Of a stretch of DNA of 64,000 nt, positions 14,165-27,240 are shown in pieces. The stretch spans positions 24,089,583 to 24,153,582 of the forward strand of contig NC_133901.1 in the NCBI RefSeq assembly GCF_964199755.1, read 5' to 3'. The notes below the pieces were generated by a model. The model did no database searches. It was not told the origin of the DNA and saw only the letters and a program-made list of their open reading frames with translations. The position numbers and the translations under genes were made by a program. Within the stretch, counting starts at the first letter, position 1, and each line of letters begins with the position of its first letter. This stretch comes from Larus michahellis (taxonomy: Eukaryota > Chordata > Aves > Charadriiformes > Laridae).

Positions 14165-17100
14165 CAGTGAAGACCTGAAGTAACAGAATACCAGCTGGAT
14201 TATTAAGGTAGCTTGGGATTTATAAAACAAAATAGAATTTGGTGTAATGAAAAAGATGATTTGGATTTAGAGAAATTATGGGAAAAGGTAACTAAATATT
14301 TTATTACACAAAGTAAACCACAGATTCTATTGTAAGAAATACCCAAAACCTACATCGTCTCAGCTCTGCCAAAAAGATGATTTGTTGTTCATCCTGCTTC
14401 CAACTGGCAGCATTTTTAAATCTCAGGAATTAGTTTCATTGATGATTATTTCCATAAACACACAGGCAAGTTACTACAGGATAAAACAGAAGATGAGATT
14501 TCTACTTTGACACTTGCTTATATGCACATACTTACATAATTGTAACCCACAGCAAACACACGTAAACCATAATCCAACTTTAGTGTAGCATTAACACTAA
14601 TAGCATCAATAGCATGAACACAACAACATAGCTAGGAAATTTACACACAGATCTTTGCAGTCTTGCTTCTATGCATCCGTGTAGTAAAGTTTTCCAAAAT
14701 CAACCTAACACCTTTACAATTCCCTTGAAAAACATATAGAACCTCAACTGTGTTATTTTAAGATGATAGGGAAAAATAAACTGTGCATATTAGCAACGGA
14801 TAATCTAAAGTTTTACAATTATCTCCAAAATTAGATTAGATAATAACAACGTTAACATCTAAATCAATACATAATTAAATACTCAGGAACTTTTCCAACT
14901 AGATATCACTGTACCACACTTCTTAGAGCTGGTAGAAACTTCTGACTGAACATAGGGGTTATCAGAAAACAGAAGTTCCTTGACTAAAGAGTTTTGTGCT
15001 GGCACCTCTGATCAGAGGAGGCCGAATCACGGATCTGTTTCTGATGGAAGCTTTCTGTGAAGCTAACTTCCCTACTGCAGCACTAGGGTTCTGCTTGAAG
15101 ATCTGGAAATACAGCACCTTGAAGCCCGGAGCTCAAAGTCACAGAAGAGAATTTAAAAGCCTTAAGACTGCCAGGGTAACTTGAAGCTCTCAAGACTTCT
15201 CTGCTTCACAGAACTGCCCTACTTAGTGTCAAGGAGCTTGGAAAACCTTCTACCAGCCAGCAGCTCTCAGGGCTCAATAGCTGCTTGCAGTAAAAAGCCC
15301 ACCTCCAAGAGTGGTCTACTTTCACACCCTACACAAGGAGCTTAGAAAATCTGAGAATACAGAATAGAACTGGATCTAAGTATGTTATGAAAAAGAGAAA
15401 TGTCATTCTCAGAATTAGAAATCCCAAGTTGGAAGCTGCTGCAGTACTGATTACAAAGTGAAAAGCATATATGAAAAGCATCATGCAGAAATCAACTAAG
15501 ATGCTATACTTGTGTTACTATATGTCAGTAACACGATAATGTTTGCAAGCACAGCTGTGACTCCAGGGTATCCTTCAACTGATTACCTCATATAAACATA
15601 AAATATGGTTAAATCACTCACTCACTAATACGTGAAAATACACCAATCAGAAAATCATTCATATTCCTAAATCAAATATAGTGAGGTTTTAGCCCATAGC
15701 CTGGTTTGCTCCATGCTACTGCTAGCAGGACTCGGTAATCAGAGGGCATACCTGTAACTGGTAGATCTGTCATGCTGCTCTTAAGCAGGCCTTTGTGAAA
15801 AGGCAGAATCACCGTAACGATCCATCCTTTCCCACTCAGATGCAGAAAGGGTTAAAGTTTTGTGTTGCAAGGGAAGCTGTTTAATCAGGGAGAAAGTTGT
15901 TTTGGAAGCAAGTGGCACAGCTGACCTTGCTTCTGCATTCATTCACCTTAGAGAATTTCTTTGCTACATTTCAGGAGCACCAAGAAACACAGGCTCAAAT
16001 TGTTACCAAAATAACTAGTTCTACACTTACATTTATTGTTTTATAGGCAAAGAAATGACTATGAGTTTACTTCACCTTTAAATGATGTCATAATGGAGTC
16101 TCAAGCAGGCCTTTAAAGAAGATGCTCCACATTTCTAGCATCCCCCCGCACCCTCAGAAAGATTATCAAGAATTTCTATAACTCCAACCCAGTACCTTTC
16201 CATTATTTTTAAGAGGCAATAGTTAGCCAAATTTTAACATTAGGGTCCTATTACAGTTATCTAAATTAAGTCAATTTGTCCTTCCTTCAATTAAACATGT
16301 TAATTTCCCAGGGGTCTCAACACCATTTTCTTCAGTTGTCACATATGCCATCATCACACTGAACGTTGTAGCCTTAAAAAGAATTAATCAAGTATCTGGT
16401 CTTATACATCTCAGTAAACTTCACATAACTCAACTCACTGAAATTCAAAGGCATGCTCAAATGAGAAAGTTTCTCAGATCCCTACATACAAGAACACAAC
16501 CTTGGTGTTCCACAGTGACAATAAATGCCAGAAAACAACTCTCTTACAACCAGACAGCAGAATTAGGACTCTCACACAAAAGGCACTTAGCTCATAAATT
16601 ATTAGACTTCTACATGGCCGTCTTTACCCCCTCCCGTTTAATGATGTTCAGTTATATATTTGCCTGAAAATTAGATTATAATAGAAGTACAAGTATCTAG
16701 GCAATCACAAGTTATTAATAGACTGCTAAGTCTGTATGAAACCTAAACCATATATTTTAGTTTGCCATTACTGAGATTCATTCATTAATTTGATTTTGAT
16801 AAAATTTATTTAACAATTTACCTAATTTCTTCAGCAGAAGAAACCATAAATGTGTCAAAACCTTTAAAACAAAAATACAAATAAAAATTGCATGAATTTT
16901 TGCAGGTTTGCTGAATTTAAAGCACAAATCATCAGGGCTGAATAAGAAACATAAGAATCACCATGTAGTTCATGATGGTAGTTACTGTCCTTATTGACAA
17001 ACACCACTACCAAATACTTCAAAGGGAGATCACATCAATGTGCCAAGTCTAGAAAATTACAGAAAATTGTCTATATACTTTCCTTAGCCGTATTAGTTCG

Positions 17101-20100
17101 TGACTAGCTGATGCCCAGAAGAATTTAACTCTCTCATTCCTGTTGGTTTTTTTAAAAGCATTGTCCTTGTCACAAGATTACCTTTTATTCAGACTGTTCT
17201 TGTTTTTCTCTGTATAAAAGTGAACAAGTTGTTTCTCCCAGGTTACTCAATCCTTTCCACATCTCCTAATCACTTCTGCTGCCCTTTCTCTTGGCTGTAC
17301 CTATTTCTGCCCTCCCTATCTCGTAAGTAAAGCTACCTGAACTTGATTTCAGGCGATTAAGTACTAATCATTCATAGAAGTGAACAGCATTCTAAAATAG
17401 TTTCTGTTCTCTTCTGACATTATGTGCACATGTTTTAATTATTTGCATTTTGAGCACTCAGGCTTAGTGAGGATTACTCAACATACCACCACCAGAACAC
17501 GTGGGTTTTCCTCCAAAATAATCACAGTTTATTTAGAATATGCATGGTTAGCTGGAATTATTCCTTCTCCTGTGCATTTGTCAACAGTAAACTTCAGTTT
17601 TATTAGGTCCAGTACAAAGGACCACATAACGGCAACCTAGACTGAAAATGAGACTTGTTGTAAATAAAAGGAATCATATCTTGTTACTCTTTTTACAGAT
17701 ACTGTTTCTGAAGATATCCAAAAGTCTTCTCAAACTCACAATACAGTTGCTGCTGTAACTAATACATGAAGTACAACAAAGTTCCCAAAATCATTAATAT
17801 TCAGTGACCTTACCTCAGTATAACAACCCTACTTTCACAGTCAAATTGAATCCTGTTCTTACCTTATTCAAAAGCACCTTGTTCACAAACACCTTTGCTA
17901 CAGAAGCCTTTGAAATACTGATCATTGATCTTTTGCCCCTGCTTCCAATGGGAAAGAACATCATGAAACTAAATTAATCTGTAGACTGCTAGCCTGAATA
18001 TTTGCCAGACAAAGAACCACTGTAAACGGTTGAGTATTTTTTTTTATAAAAAGGCTTTTTTCTTTACAGTCTAAATACATTCTGATAAGTCACTGACATG
18101 TAATTCAGAATCTGGCATTTCAATGTGATGCTTCCTTATGAAGTGCTTTTCACTCAACATTCTTAAAGCCTTCATACGCATTCACAAATTAACCTTCTGA
18201 ACACCCAGAATTATCTGCATTTATGGCAGAGAAATCCAAGTAAGAAGGTGGTTAGAGTTTTTGCCCAGTGTGACTCAGCAAGGCAGTGAGAATTCCAAGC
18301 ATCAAGCCTGATATTCCCATTCCTAGTCATGATGTATCACTTTCAGACCTTTCTCTACGGAGTTTACAGCTATTTTTTCAGATTTACCACAGAATATACT
18401 ACTAAATAATACAGCATAATTGTTACACTTACCCAGCCTGTATAATTGTGAAACAAACCAAAGCACACTTGAAAAATAATACAGGGCAGTGATATGTATT
18501 GCTGAACTCAAAAATGTTACTTACGTGGCATACAAATCAGCTTTTGAATACAAGAGTGCTTCTTCGCAAGAGATTACACTTAACCAATAGAACAAATTAA
18601 AGAGTTTTCTTATCAAGCAAACATTATTTTTCTCAACATATATCTTGATGTGCATTTCCACTGTTAAAAAACTGTTTTAAACCGCAACAATTGTATTGAA
18701 CTTGAAGATCTTTTCCTGATATTACAATTATAATTTATGTTTTGTGTAGCTCATATTGATGAGTGGCATGGTTTTCTGCAGAGGACATTTATTTCATTGT
18801 TTACATTATTGCTGTAAAATATAAATTGACAAAAACATACAGAAAGAAGTTGAACAAAACTATTTTTTTGCTTTAAAAACAGAGAACTAATTAAAGTCTC
18901 TTAATAAATGATGCTGTACAATGTCAAATGCACATACTGCTTTTACCTTCAGATATTGACCTAAATGCCACTAAGAAGTTTTTAATGACATTAACCCTAC
19001 TCTTACCAAATGCAGTGCAAATTGACATGGGTGCTTTCATTTTGGGATCACCCCACCTCAATCAGACAGGTTACTGAGCTGAGTTCACCTATATCAACCA
19101 AAAGTTAAAAAAAAAAATAATTTTTTTTATTATTGAAGCCTTCCTGCTAATGCAGTTGTCAAAAGAACAGGTAACCTCTCAGCATACATAAAAAATGGGA
19201 TTTAGCATTGTAAAAAAATAGACTATATTTAAATTAAACAGCAACCAACAGGAATATTGTTATTAGTTTGATCTATTCAGCTCAGGCAGAACATTGCAGA
19301 AAAGAAAAACAATATTCACTACATGCACAGGGAGGGAAGAGCGGAATAACTCACTTTTAAAAGGGAAAAAAATACAACAGGGAAATTCAATTAAACTGAA
19401 AGATAGAAAATAGAAACTACTAAAGTAGTGTTTTCCATGCAATTAATCTGTGGTATTCATTGGAACACAAATGTATCACAGAAAAAGAGTTACTACAAAT
19501 AAATGAGGGAGTTCATATTTAAGAAGAACAGAGCGAGCTATGATAGCAAGTACAAAAAAAAAAAAAAACAAACCTCACCCCACCAACCTATGTTTAGGGT
19601 TAAGCGGACACTATTTTCAGCAGACTCATGTCTACCTATTAAAATGGAATTTCTTGCATCATCTTCTAAGATCTCTGGTCTTGTGATGCCATGATTAAGC
19701 TGAAATCCTGCTAAACGCCACCTCTGAATTATTGATCTCAAGCAAGTACTTCTCAGAAGGGCAGTATGTAGAAGATTACACAAGAGCTCTCAAAAAGAGC
19801 AGAGCATTTCTACCTTCTCTAATACTGAATCAAGTCATATAATTCCAGTATTTTAAGCAATATTATTGGGTTTTTTGTTTTCCCATCCATATTCTGTTGT
19901 TTCTTATCTTATATTCAAGATAAGGTACTCTCCTAGCACACTGGGAACCTACTCCACTCAACAGGATTTCCAGAGCTACATGTAGACAAATTACAACATC
20001 GTTAGGTATTTCAAAGGAAAGTAAAACAGCGCTATTTTTTAAACAGATACCACTGCAAAGTAATTCTCTCAGATCAAAGAACGTAAACTGCAATGAAATA

Positions 20101-21210
20101 TGACATATGAAAAAGCTGAAGCATCTTAGCACAGCATATTTTCTACTATTATTCAGTTACTTTACACCTGATCTGCCTCTCTGCAATCTTTAATCATAAA
20201 AAATAAGTAAAACCAACACTTAAAACTTCCACTTATATGATCGAATTTTGGGGAACCAAATAATTTGCACTATGTAATGACCTGACTAGCATTTAAAAAT
20301 AACTATTTTGAACAGATTTAAAGGGAGTATTTCAAAGTATTGAAAGAGAGAATACAAAGATTCACAAAGGTTAGCATGCAGATGATACCCAAATAATGAC
20401 TTATAAAATTGAGACAGTTTGGGTTATTACATTATTCCAGTTTTATTCTACAGAAACTTAGAATAATTTGTTTAGATCCCATGGCAAAAATCACAGCACA
20501 ATTCTTCATTGACTGCTTTGGAAATTGCTGAATTACAGCTCTCTTGCTCACAAATTTTCACATGATATGCTTCAAGGCAAGATGCTAATTTGAAAAGCTT
20601 AAATTTCTGACTGGAAATATATTTCTACTACACTTAGAGAAAATAGATGTTATAATATCTAAAATAAATTGGGTAGAGAAACTATTTTTCACATTCATTT
20701 ATTCTGTATTACATTCCCCATATTTGATACCTCACATCGCCACACTGCAGAACTTCATCAGTTCCACTGCAAACACAGAGATCAAAGTTCACTGGGTACC
20801 TGAACAACACTTCACTTACAGGTCACAAAAACTCATGGAAAGCAAAAAATATCCATCAGTCCTTTGGGACATAAAATTGTTACTTGAAGAAAAAAACCTC
20901 AACTTCAACTATGAAACAGGAGTATACTAATTAGTGACTAAAGTAGCTGTAAACAAAGTGACTTGAAAATCATACTAAAGATTTTTCAGATATCAAATAT
21001 AGCCATCTTAGAACCCCTGCATGCAGTTTGCACAAATCCGTCAGCTTCCAGTTACAGTCTAGACTTGATGCAAAAGGTATACGTATAATAATATGAAATA
21101 ATTTAGCAGAACATCCAGCAAAGGGGAAGCAGGAACAGAACAAGAGTTATAAGCAAATGCAAAATCTAGGGAAAAAAAAATATATGTAACTACAGGTGTG
21201 TGTACACACA

Positions 21211-21620
21211 GAATCAGAGAACAGAATCACAGAATGGTTTAAGCTAGAAGGTACCTGAGGGAGTTCTCTGGTCCAGCCCCTGCTCAGGCCAAGCCTAATG
21301 CTAAGCCAAGGTACTTGGGGTCTTGGCCAATCAAGCCCCAAATCTCCAAGGATGAAGATCTCACAACTGTTCTAAGTGCCTGTTCCAGTGTTTGACCACC
21401 AACATTGTGAGGATTTTTTTCCTTAGATTTAACTGGAACTTCCCCTACTATAACATGTGTGTCACCTCTCATCCTCTCACTAACTGCTTCTGAGAAAACT
21501 CTTGCTCCATCTTCTCTACGACCACCCGTTAGGTACTTGAGGATGGCACTTAGTTCCCCCTTAAGCCTCCTCTTCTCCAATAAAAATAAACTGAACTCTC
21601 GCAGCCTCTTCTCACACAGA
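21211..21620 (-). mobile_element. CR1 LINE fragment, older subfamily, 3' end
   Basis: The inverted CR1 terminus (gaatcacagaatggttta) is followed by a diverged CR1 3' region: a 'ggtccagcccctgctca' segment, then 'ctgttccagtgtttgaccacc', then a 'cctcctcttctcca' segment that on the sense strand is the tggagaagaggagg block. It is more diverged than the copy near 0.5 kb and seems to belong to a different, older subfamily. The 145-aa minus-strand open frame at 21284-21721 lies mostly within it and is not a gene. Confidence 0.82.
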
Positions 21621-24600
21621 GTATATGCATCAATGCAAATATTTAAATTCTGCAACTTTAAAGCACTGCAAGAGTTAGTAGAGTTAGTCAGCAGGAAATG
21701 ACATGGTACCTCAGAACTCAAGCTAAACTACACCCAAATAAAACAAGAAAACTCCAGGGCATCTGCTAACTATATGATTTACTCTTATTAAAGATAAAAG
21801 AGCAAACAGAATGGTCACATAACAAAACACTTGCAACACAATAACCACATAATCTAAGTATATACCCTTCATTAATGAGTACAGAATGGGAAAAAAATAG
21901 CATTTTAAATATGTTAGAGAACTTATTGTGAATTCAAGATTATTTAGAGACCTTTCAGAGGGATGTCAGACTATAATAGAAAACAGGATCTCATGAAGAA
22001 TTAATCAGGATACTCACATGAAGGTGATTTAGCAGTTAGATTAAAGGATGTCCTGTCCAGTGCAACCTGAAATAAACTGGCCAATGAAATTTTGTACCAC
22101 TTACTCTGAAGTACCAGACCATTGAGTCAAGAAACAATAATCCTTCTTTCTGTAGCAGTTTGCTAACCCTGAATTTCTGCATTTGGCATTAAATGGCACA
22201 TTATCAGAAATATATTGAGAACAGAAAGAAATTCAAAGAAAAAGAAAAAAAATCCAACACAGGATAGAAAAAAAATAGAAGCAGGGGGCACAGAATGAAA
22301 AACAGAATCATTGCATTACAGTCTACAAATGTTCAAATACCATGATCAAAAACAAAAAACCTGGCATTCAAAAGTACAAGAAAGGAGAGAATGAAGAAAA
22401 ACATAATCTGTCAGAAATTCAGGAGGGGGGGGAAATAAAATAATCATTCTAAGAACAAAATTTAAAAGATAAACTACTGTCCATCTGTATTTGTTTTTAT
22501 AATATCAGTTCATTCCTTGACTTTTTTTAAACTCAGATTACACCTTTCTAAAATTCCATTTTAAATAAGCTGTCCACAACTACATTTTTAAAATATTTTC
22601 TGCTATATGTGTGGAAAGACAACCATTAGAATGAACATAACAAATCCTCTCAAAGTTCAAAGACATCGTTTTGCTACCAAAATAGTAATTTCAATATTAA
22701 CTCAAAAATGTTATTACATCAGTGGCTACCACGTCACTCAGGAGTGGAACATTCGGTCATCACTAATTAGACTAAATAGAAGAGAACTGCTGCAAAGTCA
22801 GAATGCTGGTTTAGTATGCTTGGACACGACTTGTTTTCCAGCTTTGATTGCTGACACAATCTATAAAATAACTAAAAGCATATTAAAAAGCACCAAAGAA
22901 TGAGGGAAAATTATCAACCAAAGAAGAGAAGAAAATAAAAAAATAAAAAGCAAAACACAAAGAAAAACAAGAGAAGCAACTAAAACAAATGAAGCATGTA
23001 CGCTAGTATTTAAAAATACATTAATAACTGAATGTTTCTTCACATGGTAGTCTTTAAGAGGAATTAGCACTAGCATGGAAACATAAACGTCATGCAATTT
23101 AATGCAGTTAACTAAGATCAGATTCTGTATTTTTTAGCAAATGACTGAGTCTATCATGAAATCTTTCGTTTCCTATTTAGTAGCTTATATCTATGAAATT
23201 ATTTCATAAGGCATTAACATGAATCAATTCTTACCTAAAAACTTTCCTGATCAAGAAAAGCAATTGTACTGGATTAAACATGTCATTAGAAGTAACAGAG
23301 TACTCAGTTAGACTAGTCGTTAGAAATAAAGGTTAAAGTTCACCTTTCAAAGTAAAATATAAGTAAAAATTTAGGGAATAGAAAGGTTAGGGAACTTTAA
23401 TATCTGTCCCTTAGTTAATTTCAATTTATTTCATCAAATTCTCTCCACAGAGAGCTGAGAACTGGCCAATTTCAATTTCCTGCAGAAGGGCAGATGAATT
23501 CACTATAATTTTTGTACCATTTCCTTGGGAATACATGTGATTTCTTTGCTCAGACTAAAGTTTAAGACACTTCAACACATCAATTCTGTTTCTTCTTTAC
23601 ACAGACTAGAAAAATGGTAGAGAAACGGAAAAAAAATTCACAACCATGAAAAGAAATGGAGTTAGATCAGAGCAATAGCCTGTAAAGTGAAACCAGACAA
23701 TCCATAAAAAAAATCCAGACCTGAAGTTTGCAAAACAAAGTATATTCAAACCATAAGTAATGTGAGATATATACACATAGATAATTCATGGGATGGATAT
23801 AGTAAGAGGACCTGTAATTTCTGTTGTTAAATAAATAATGAGTTACTAAAGCAATTATAACACAAAATCATGGAATTGGCTAAAGTCCAACAAATACTTC
23901 ACTTGGTGATAGGAAAGGGCTTTTTAGAAATATCTCATGTGCATGTGATATCAGTTTTATTCTTTGCCACTTTTTGCATGCCAGCACCAGCATCAAGTGC
24001 ATCAAAACCAGTTAAAGTAAAAACTTGAGCAACAAAATTTGTGGTCAATCTCCAACTTTGACTGTTAGCAATCCTTCTACATGATCAATTTCGCTGTGCC
24101 CAGTTGACTTGTAGGCACATTAAGAACACTTTTCCTTCGTTCTACATCTCAACATATCTGAGCAGAATCGGCAAAGTGTTGCCTTCATTACAAGAAATAA
24201 CATGAAAGTAAATCTATACTTTTAGGGAAGTGGTGTTCCCAAAAAACTCCAGCTCCATCACAAATTCAAAAAATGCCAATTTACCTTCCATGATCTGGGT
24301 ATTTAAGTGTAATAATTCCTGTTCTTTTTTCCCCTCTTGGTATTCCCCTCTGCAAGTCCAGCTGTTCAATAACAATCTCAACAGTAAATTGAAACCCCCC
24401 TGTCTAGATATATCCCAATGATGCCCTGATTTAGCCCACAGTTTTCTCATAACCCTTAAGGAATACAAGAAAAAAATCCTTATAGTTATTTGAAAAGCCT
24501 TACAATTATTTATTCTCATTGAATTGGAAAACATGACTGTTTTTACCTTTCTTTGTAGAAGTTTCATCCATTAGGCATCTGAACAACAGAGCAACACAAG

Positions 24601-26084
24601 AATTAATGCATTTATAGAATATTTATTCATTGCCTATTTTGATAAAGTGAGGAAAGCCTCAACTTTGGATATATTGTGTTTATATTACTCCTTTAAATAA
24701 CTTGCCTGCTCTCTAGTTAATTAAAGTTGCATTTCAAAAACATATTAACTTTTCATAGTTAACTGGCACCCATACTTCAACTGCTGACATGATAGCTAGA
24801 AGTGGCATTCATTTGTTTATCAGATTCCCTTGCAAGGGTCATTACTCAGTATTTTATGAAAAGAAACAAAATGTATGACACTGTAAGGCTCCTCTTATTA
24901 GTTAATAAAACACCTAAGACCTATGAAAATATTGCCTACCTAGTAAAACAATTAAATCCAGTTCCCCAGGCACAACACTTCACAGGAGGTATGATGCCAG
25001 CAAGCATTACATTTTACTAAGTCTTTAAAAGGGTCATTAATCTTTCAGTCATGGATCTCAGACAAGTGTAACAGCAACAAGCAGAAGCAAACACACAGCG
25101 CTCTCTTTCTTTGTAGTGATAGAAACATAGTAAACTCTTAAGAGGACAACAGCTAAAATTAGCCAGAGAAATCTAATCCACTTTCATCGCTCTGATTTTA
25201 CAGAATCTCACTAGTATAAATATTTTCACTTTCGTTGTTCATTTGAATCAACTGAGACATTTCAAGGCAAGCACAGAACTCTATGCTTAGCGCTCCTACT
25301 TTACAATGACTTTTATACTCACCTACACATTAAGTCTTCAGTAAACATCCCTTTCGTCTATTCAACAGTATAATGTGGGTATTATTGACCAAGGAACAGT
25401 AACAAAAACCTAAAAAGCAGGCTGCACTTACTTGAATTCATTTGCTTCTATGGCAAATCCACTTAAAACAGAGACCATTATCCAAAGAAATGGTAGCCAA
25501 TCCATATAGCCTTTTGTACACTGCTGTCACAGAAAGTAATGCGTAGCATCACATACACATGCAGGAAACAAGCTTCTTTGTCCCTGCGCCTGCTTTTCCT
25601 TATCTGAAGATACGGGAATTAAGTTTTTGTGAATTTCTGAACATGATATCAAAGATTTTCGTCCTTAATACTAGAGAAAGAAAAAAAAATTGCAATCTTC
25701 ACATGACAATAATTAAATTAGATTGTATTATTACATTAAATCCCAATAGGACCAAGCACCTTAGAAAGATACCGCTTACTGCCTCTCCATATTTTAGATC
25801 ATTATCCCTACTCAGAGCATTTATGACCTTTCAGAATTCAAAATCAACCCAAGAAGCACCCGAAACGTGGGAGCAAGCACACCTAACCTATGAAAATGAC
25901 TACTGGAGACACGACTTCATGATTAGTATTCGATGCAATACAGCATCCGCTTCCAAGGACCGTCCTTTTCACCTCAAGATAAGTCAATACTAAATTGCGA
26001 GGACTGGTCGGTGGGGGTGGCTCTAGTATCGAGATCAACCTGGAAGGTGCTGGCGGAGCTCAGCCCCATCCTCGTTCACCTCTA

Positions 26085-27240
26085 ACCGTGCCCCTCACGC
26101 GCCGCCGGTCCTTTCCGCGCCCGGGGGTAGCGGCTTTCCACCCGGCACGGCTCCGAGCCCGCCGCTCGCACCCGCTTTACGCGTCCACCGGCACGAAGAG
26201 CCGCCGGCCCCTCAGAAAGCTCAGGGGGGAGCCCAGGCCGCCCGCGGCGGCCGTTAACGACACCAACGGCCGCCGCGCGAGGAGCCGGCGCGAGGGAGCG
26301 GCCGCGCGCGTGGTGGCGGGGGGGGATGTGAGGGGACGCCGCCCGCCAGGGTAACGGTCACCCGCCGCTGCGCGCCGCCCGGGACGGACGGGCCGGCAAA
26401 CGGGCACCGGAGCGGCCGGGCAAGGAGCGAGGTAGGGTGGGCAGAGACGCCCGCAGGCGGGGCGGGGTGGGGTGAGGCGGCCGGAGGACGGGAAGGAGCC
26501 CGCCGCAGACCGAGCGGGGACACCCAAGGGCAGAGACGGGCACAAGGACGCAAGGCGAGAGGCGGGGGCGCTGAGGCGCGGGCATCCCGTGAGGGGCGCT
26601 GAGGCGGGGGCTCTCGGCGCTGCCCTTACCTGGCAGGAGGTGCCAGTGACCCCCGCGGGGCAGGCGCAGCTGTAGGCGGCCGGAGGCTGGGGCAGGAGCA
26701 GCTGGAGGCGGCGGGGCGCGGCGGGGCCCCGGGCCGGCACCGGCGAGCAGGTGCCGTTGTTGCGGCAGGGCTGGCTGAGGCAGGGGTCCCGGCCGGGGGG
26801 CGCGGCTGTGGCCGGCCCGGGAAGGCACGCGCGGCGCTGGACCAGGGCGAGCAGCAGCAGCAGGAGGAGCGGGGCGGCTCGGGGCATGGCGGCGGGGCGT
26901 GCGGGTGCCGCTCCGCTGCGGGCACCGGCGGGGAGGGAAGGAAGGAGGGGATGGAGGCAGCGGCCGCGCGGCTGCTCCCTACCCCCGTTCCCCGGGCAAC
27001 GGGCGGGCGGGGACTGGGCGGGGAGGAGCCGGCCGCCGCGCCGCCGCCGCCGTCCGGCAGAGGGCAGCCGCCCGCCCCGGCGCAGGGGCCCCCGGCCCGG
27101 GGCAGGTTCTGGGGGGCAGCGAGGCCGGCGTCATTTCGTCCCCAGAGCCAAGGCTGAGCTCAGGCCGGAGCGTTCCCCTCTCGGGTGGACTGCGCCGAGC
27201 TGCTCGGGCACAGGGGACCGGCGCTGGGCACCGAGCCACC
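26085..27240 (-). promoter_or_regulatory. DNER: CpG-island promoter of DNER
   Basis: GC and CpG content rise sharply from about 26.08 kb and fall back at about 27.24 kb, in an otherwise AT-rich region, with DNER exon 1 in the middle. Several GC boxes (GGGCGG type) cluster at 27001-27026, about 115-140 bases upstream of the start codon. I see no TATA box at a fitting distance, as expected for a CpG-island promoter with dispersed starts. On the DNER strand no ATG occurs between about 27131 and the start codon, so a 5' UTR of up to about 240 bases would contain no upstream ATG. The exact transcription start cannot be set from sequence. The overlapping long open frames on both strands here are by-products of high GC. 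Confidence 0.8.
26630..26887 (-). CDS. DNER: DNER exon 1: signal peptide and first EGF-like repeat
   Basis: This is the first coding exon of DNER (delta/notch-like EGF-repeat receptor), a single-pass neuronal membrane protein that acts as a non-canonical Notch ligand. The 86-codon segment starts at an ATG in a good context (GCCGCC before it, G at -3). It has a leucine-rich signal peptide (about residues 5-16, ending near 22-30) and then one EGF-like repeat. The repeat has six cysteines at 36, 41, 47, 74, 76 and 85, with the signatures PCLSQPCRNNGTC and YSCACPAGVTGTSC and one NGT glycosylation sequon at 44-46. The C3-C4 loop is unusually long, 26 residues and rich in Pro/Arg/Leu; as I recall, mammalian DNER also has a long loop here. 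The exon ends CAG|GTAAGG, phase 0. Open reading continues past the donor, but only as GC-rich intron read-through. Identity rests on the cysteine and motif pattern and on adjacency to TRIP12. No later exon lies in the window. Confidence 0.88.

Larger units (their letters stand above)
1..26629 (-). other. DNER: DNER intron 1 (partial, 3' part outside window)
   Basis: Everything left of the DNER exon 1 donor reads as a single AT-rich intron running past the left edge, more than 26.6 kb long. I checked the longer minus-strand open frames for an EGF-type cysteine pattern that could be exon 2 and found none; a very long first intron is known for DNER in mammals. Open frames here are short and lack recognisable domains. 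Recognisable contents are CR1 fragments near 0.5 and 21.2-21.6 kb, A- or purine-rich tracts near 4.5, 14.1 and 19.55 kb, a GC-richer patch at 6.9-7.07 kb, and possible conserved blocks near 6.4-6.9 and 9.7-9.9 kb. I see nothing else identifiable. Confidence 0.8.

Noticed and set aside
21284..21721. 145-codon minus-strand open frame
   Set aside because: It lies mostly within a CR1 3' region and reflects the repeat, not a gene.
25559..25993. 144-codon plus-strand open frame just left of the CpG island
   Set aside because: No recognisable domain, no strong start context, no splice or promoter context, and it lies in DNER intron 1 on the opposite strand. Treated as chance.
26177..26629. Continuation of the DNER exon 1 frame past residue 86
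   Set aside because: A perfect CAG|GTAAGG donor sits directly after the EGF repeat, and the following residues are low-complexity intron read-through.
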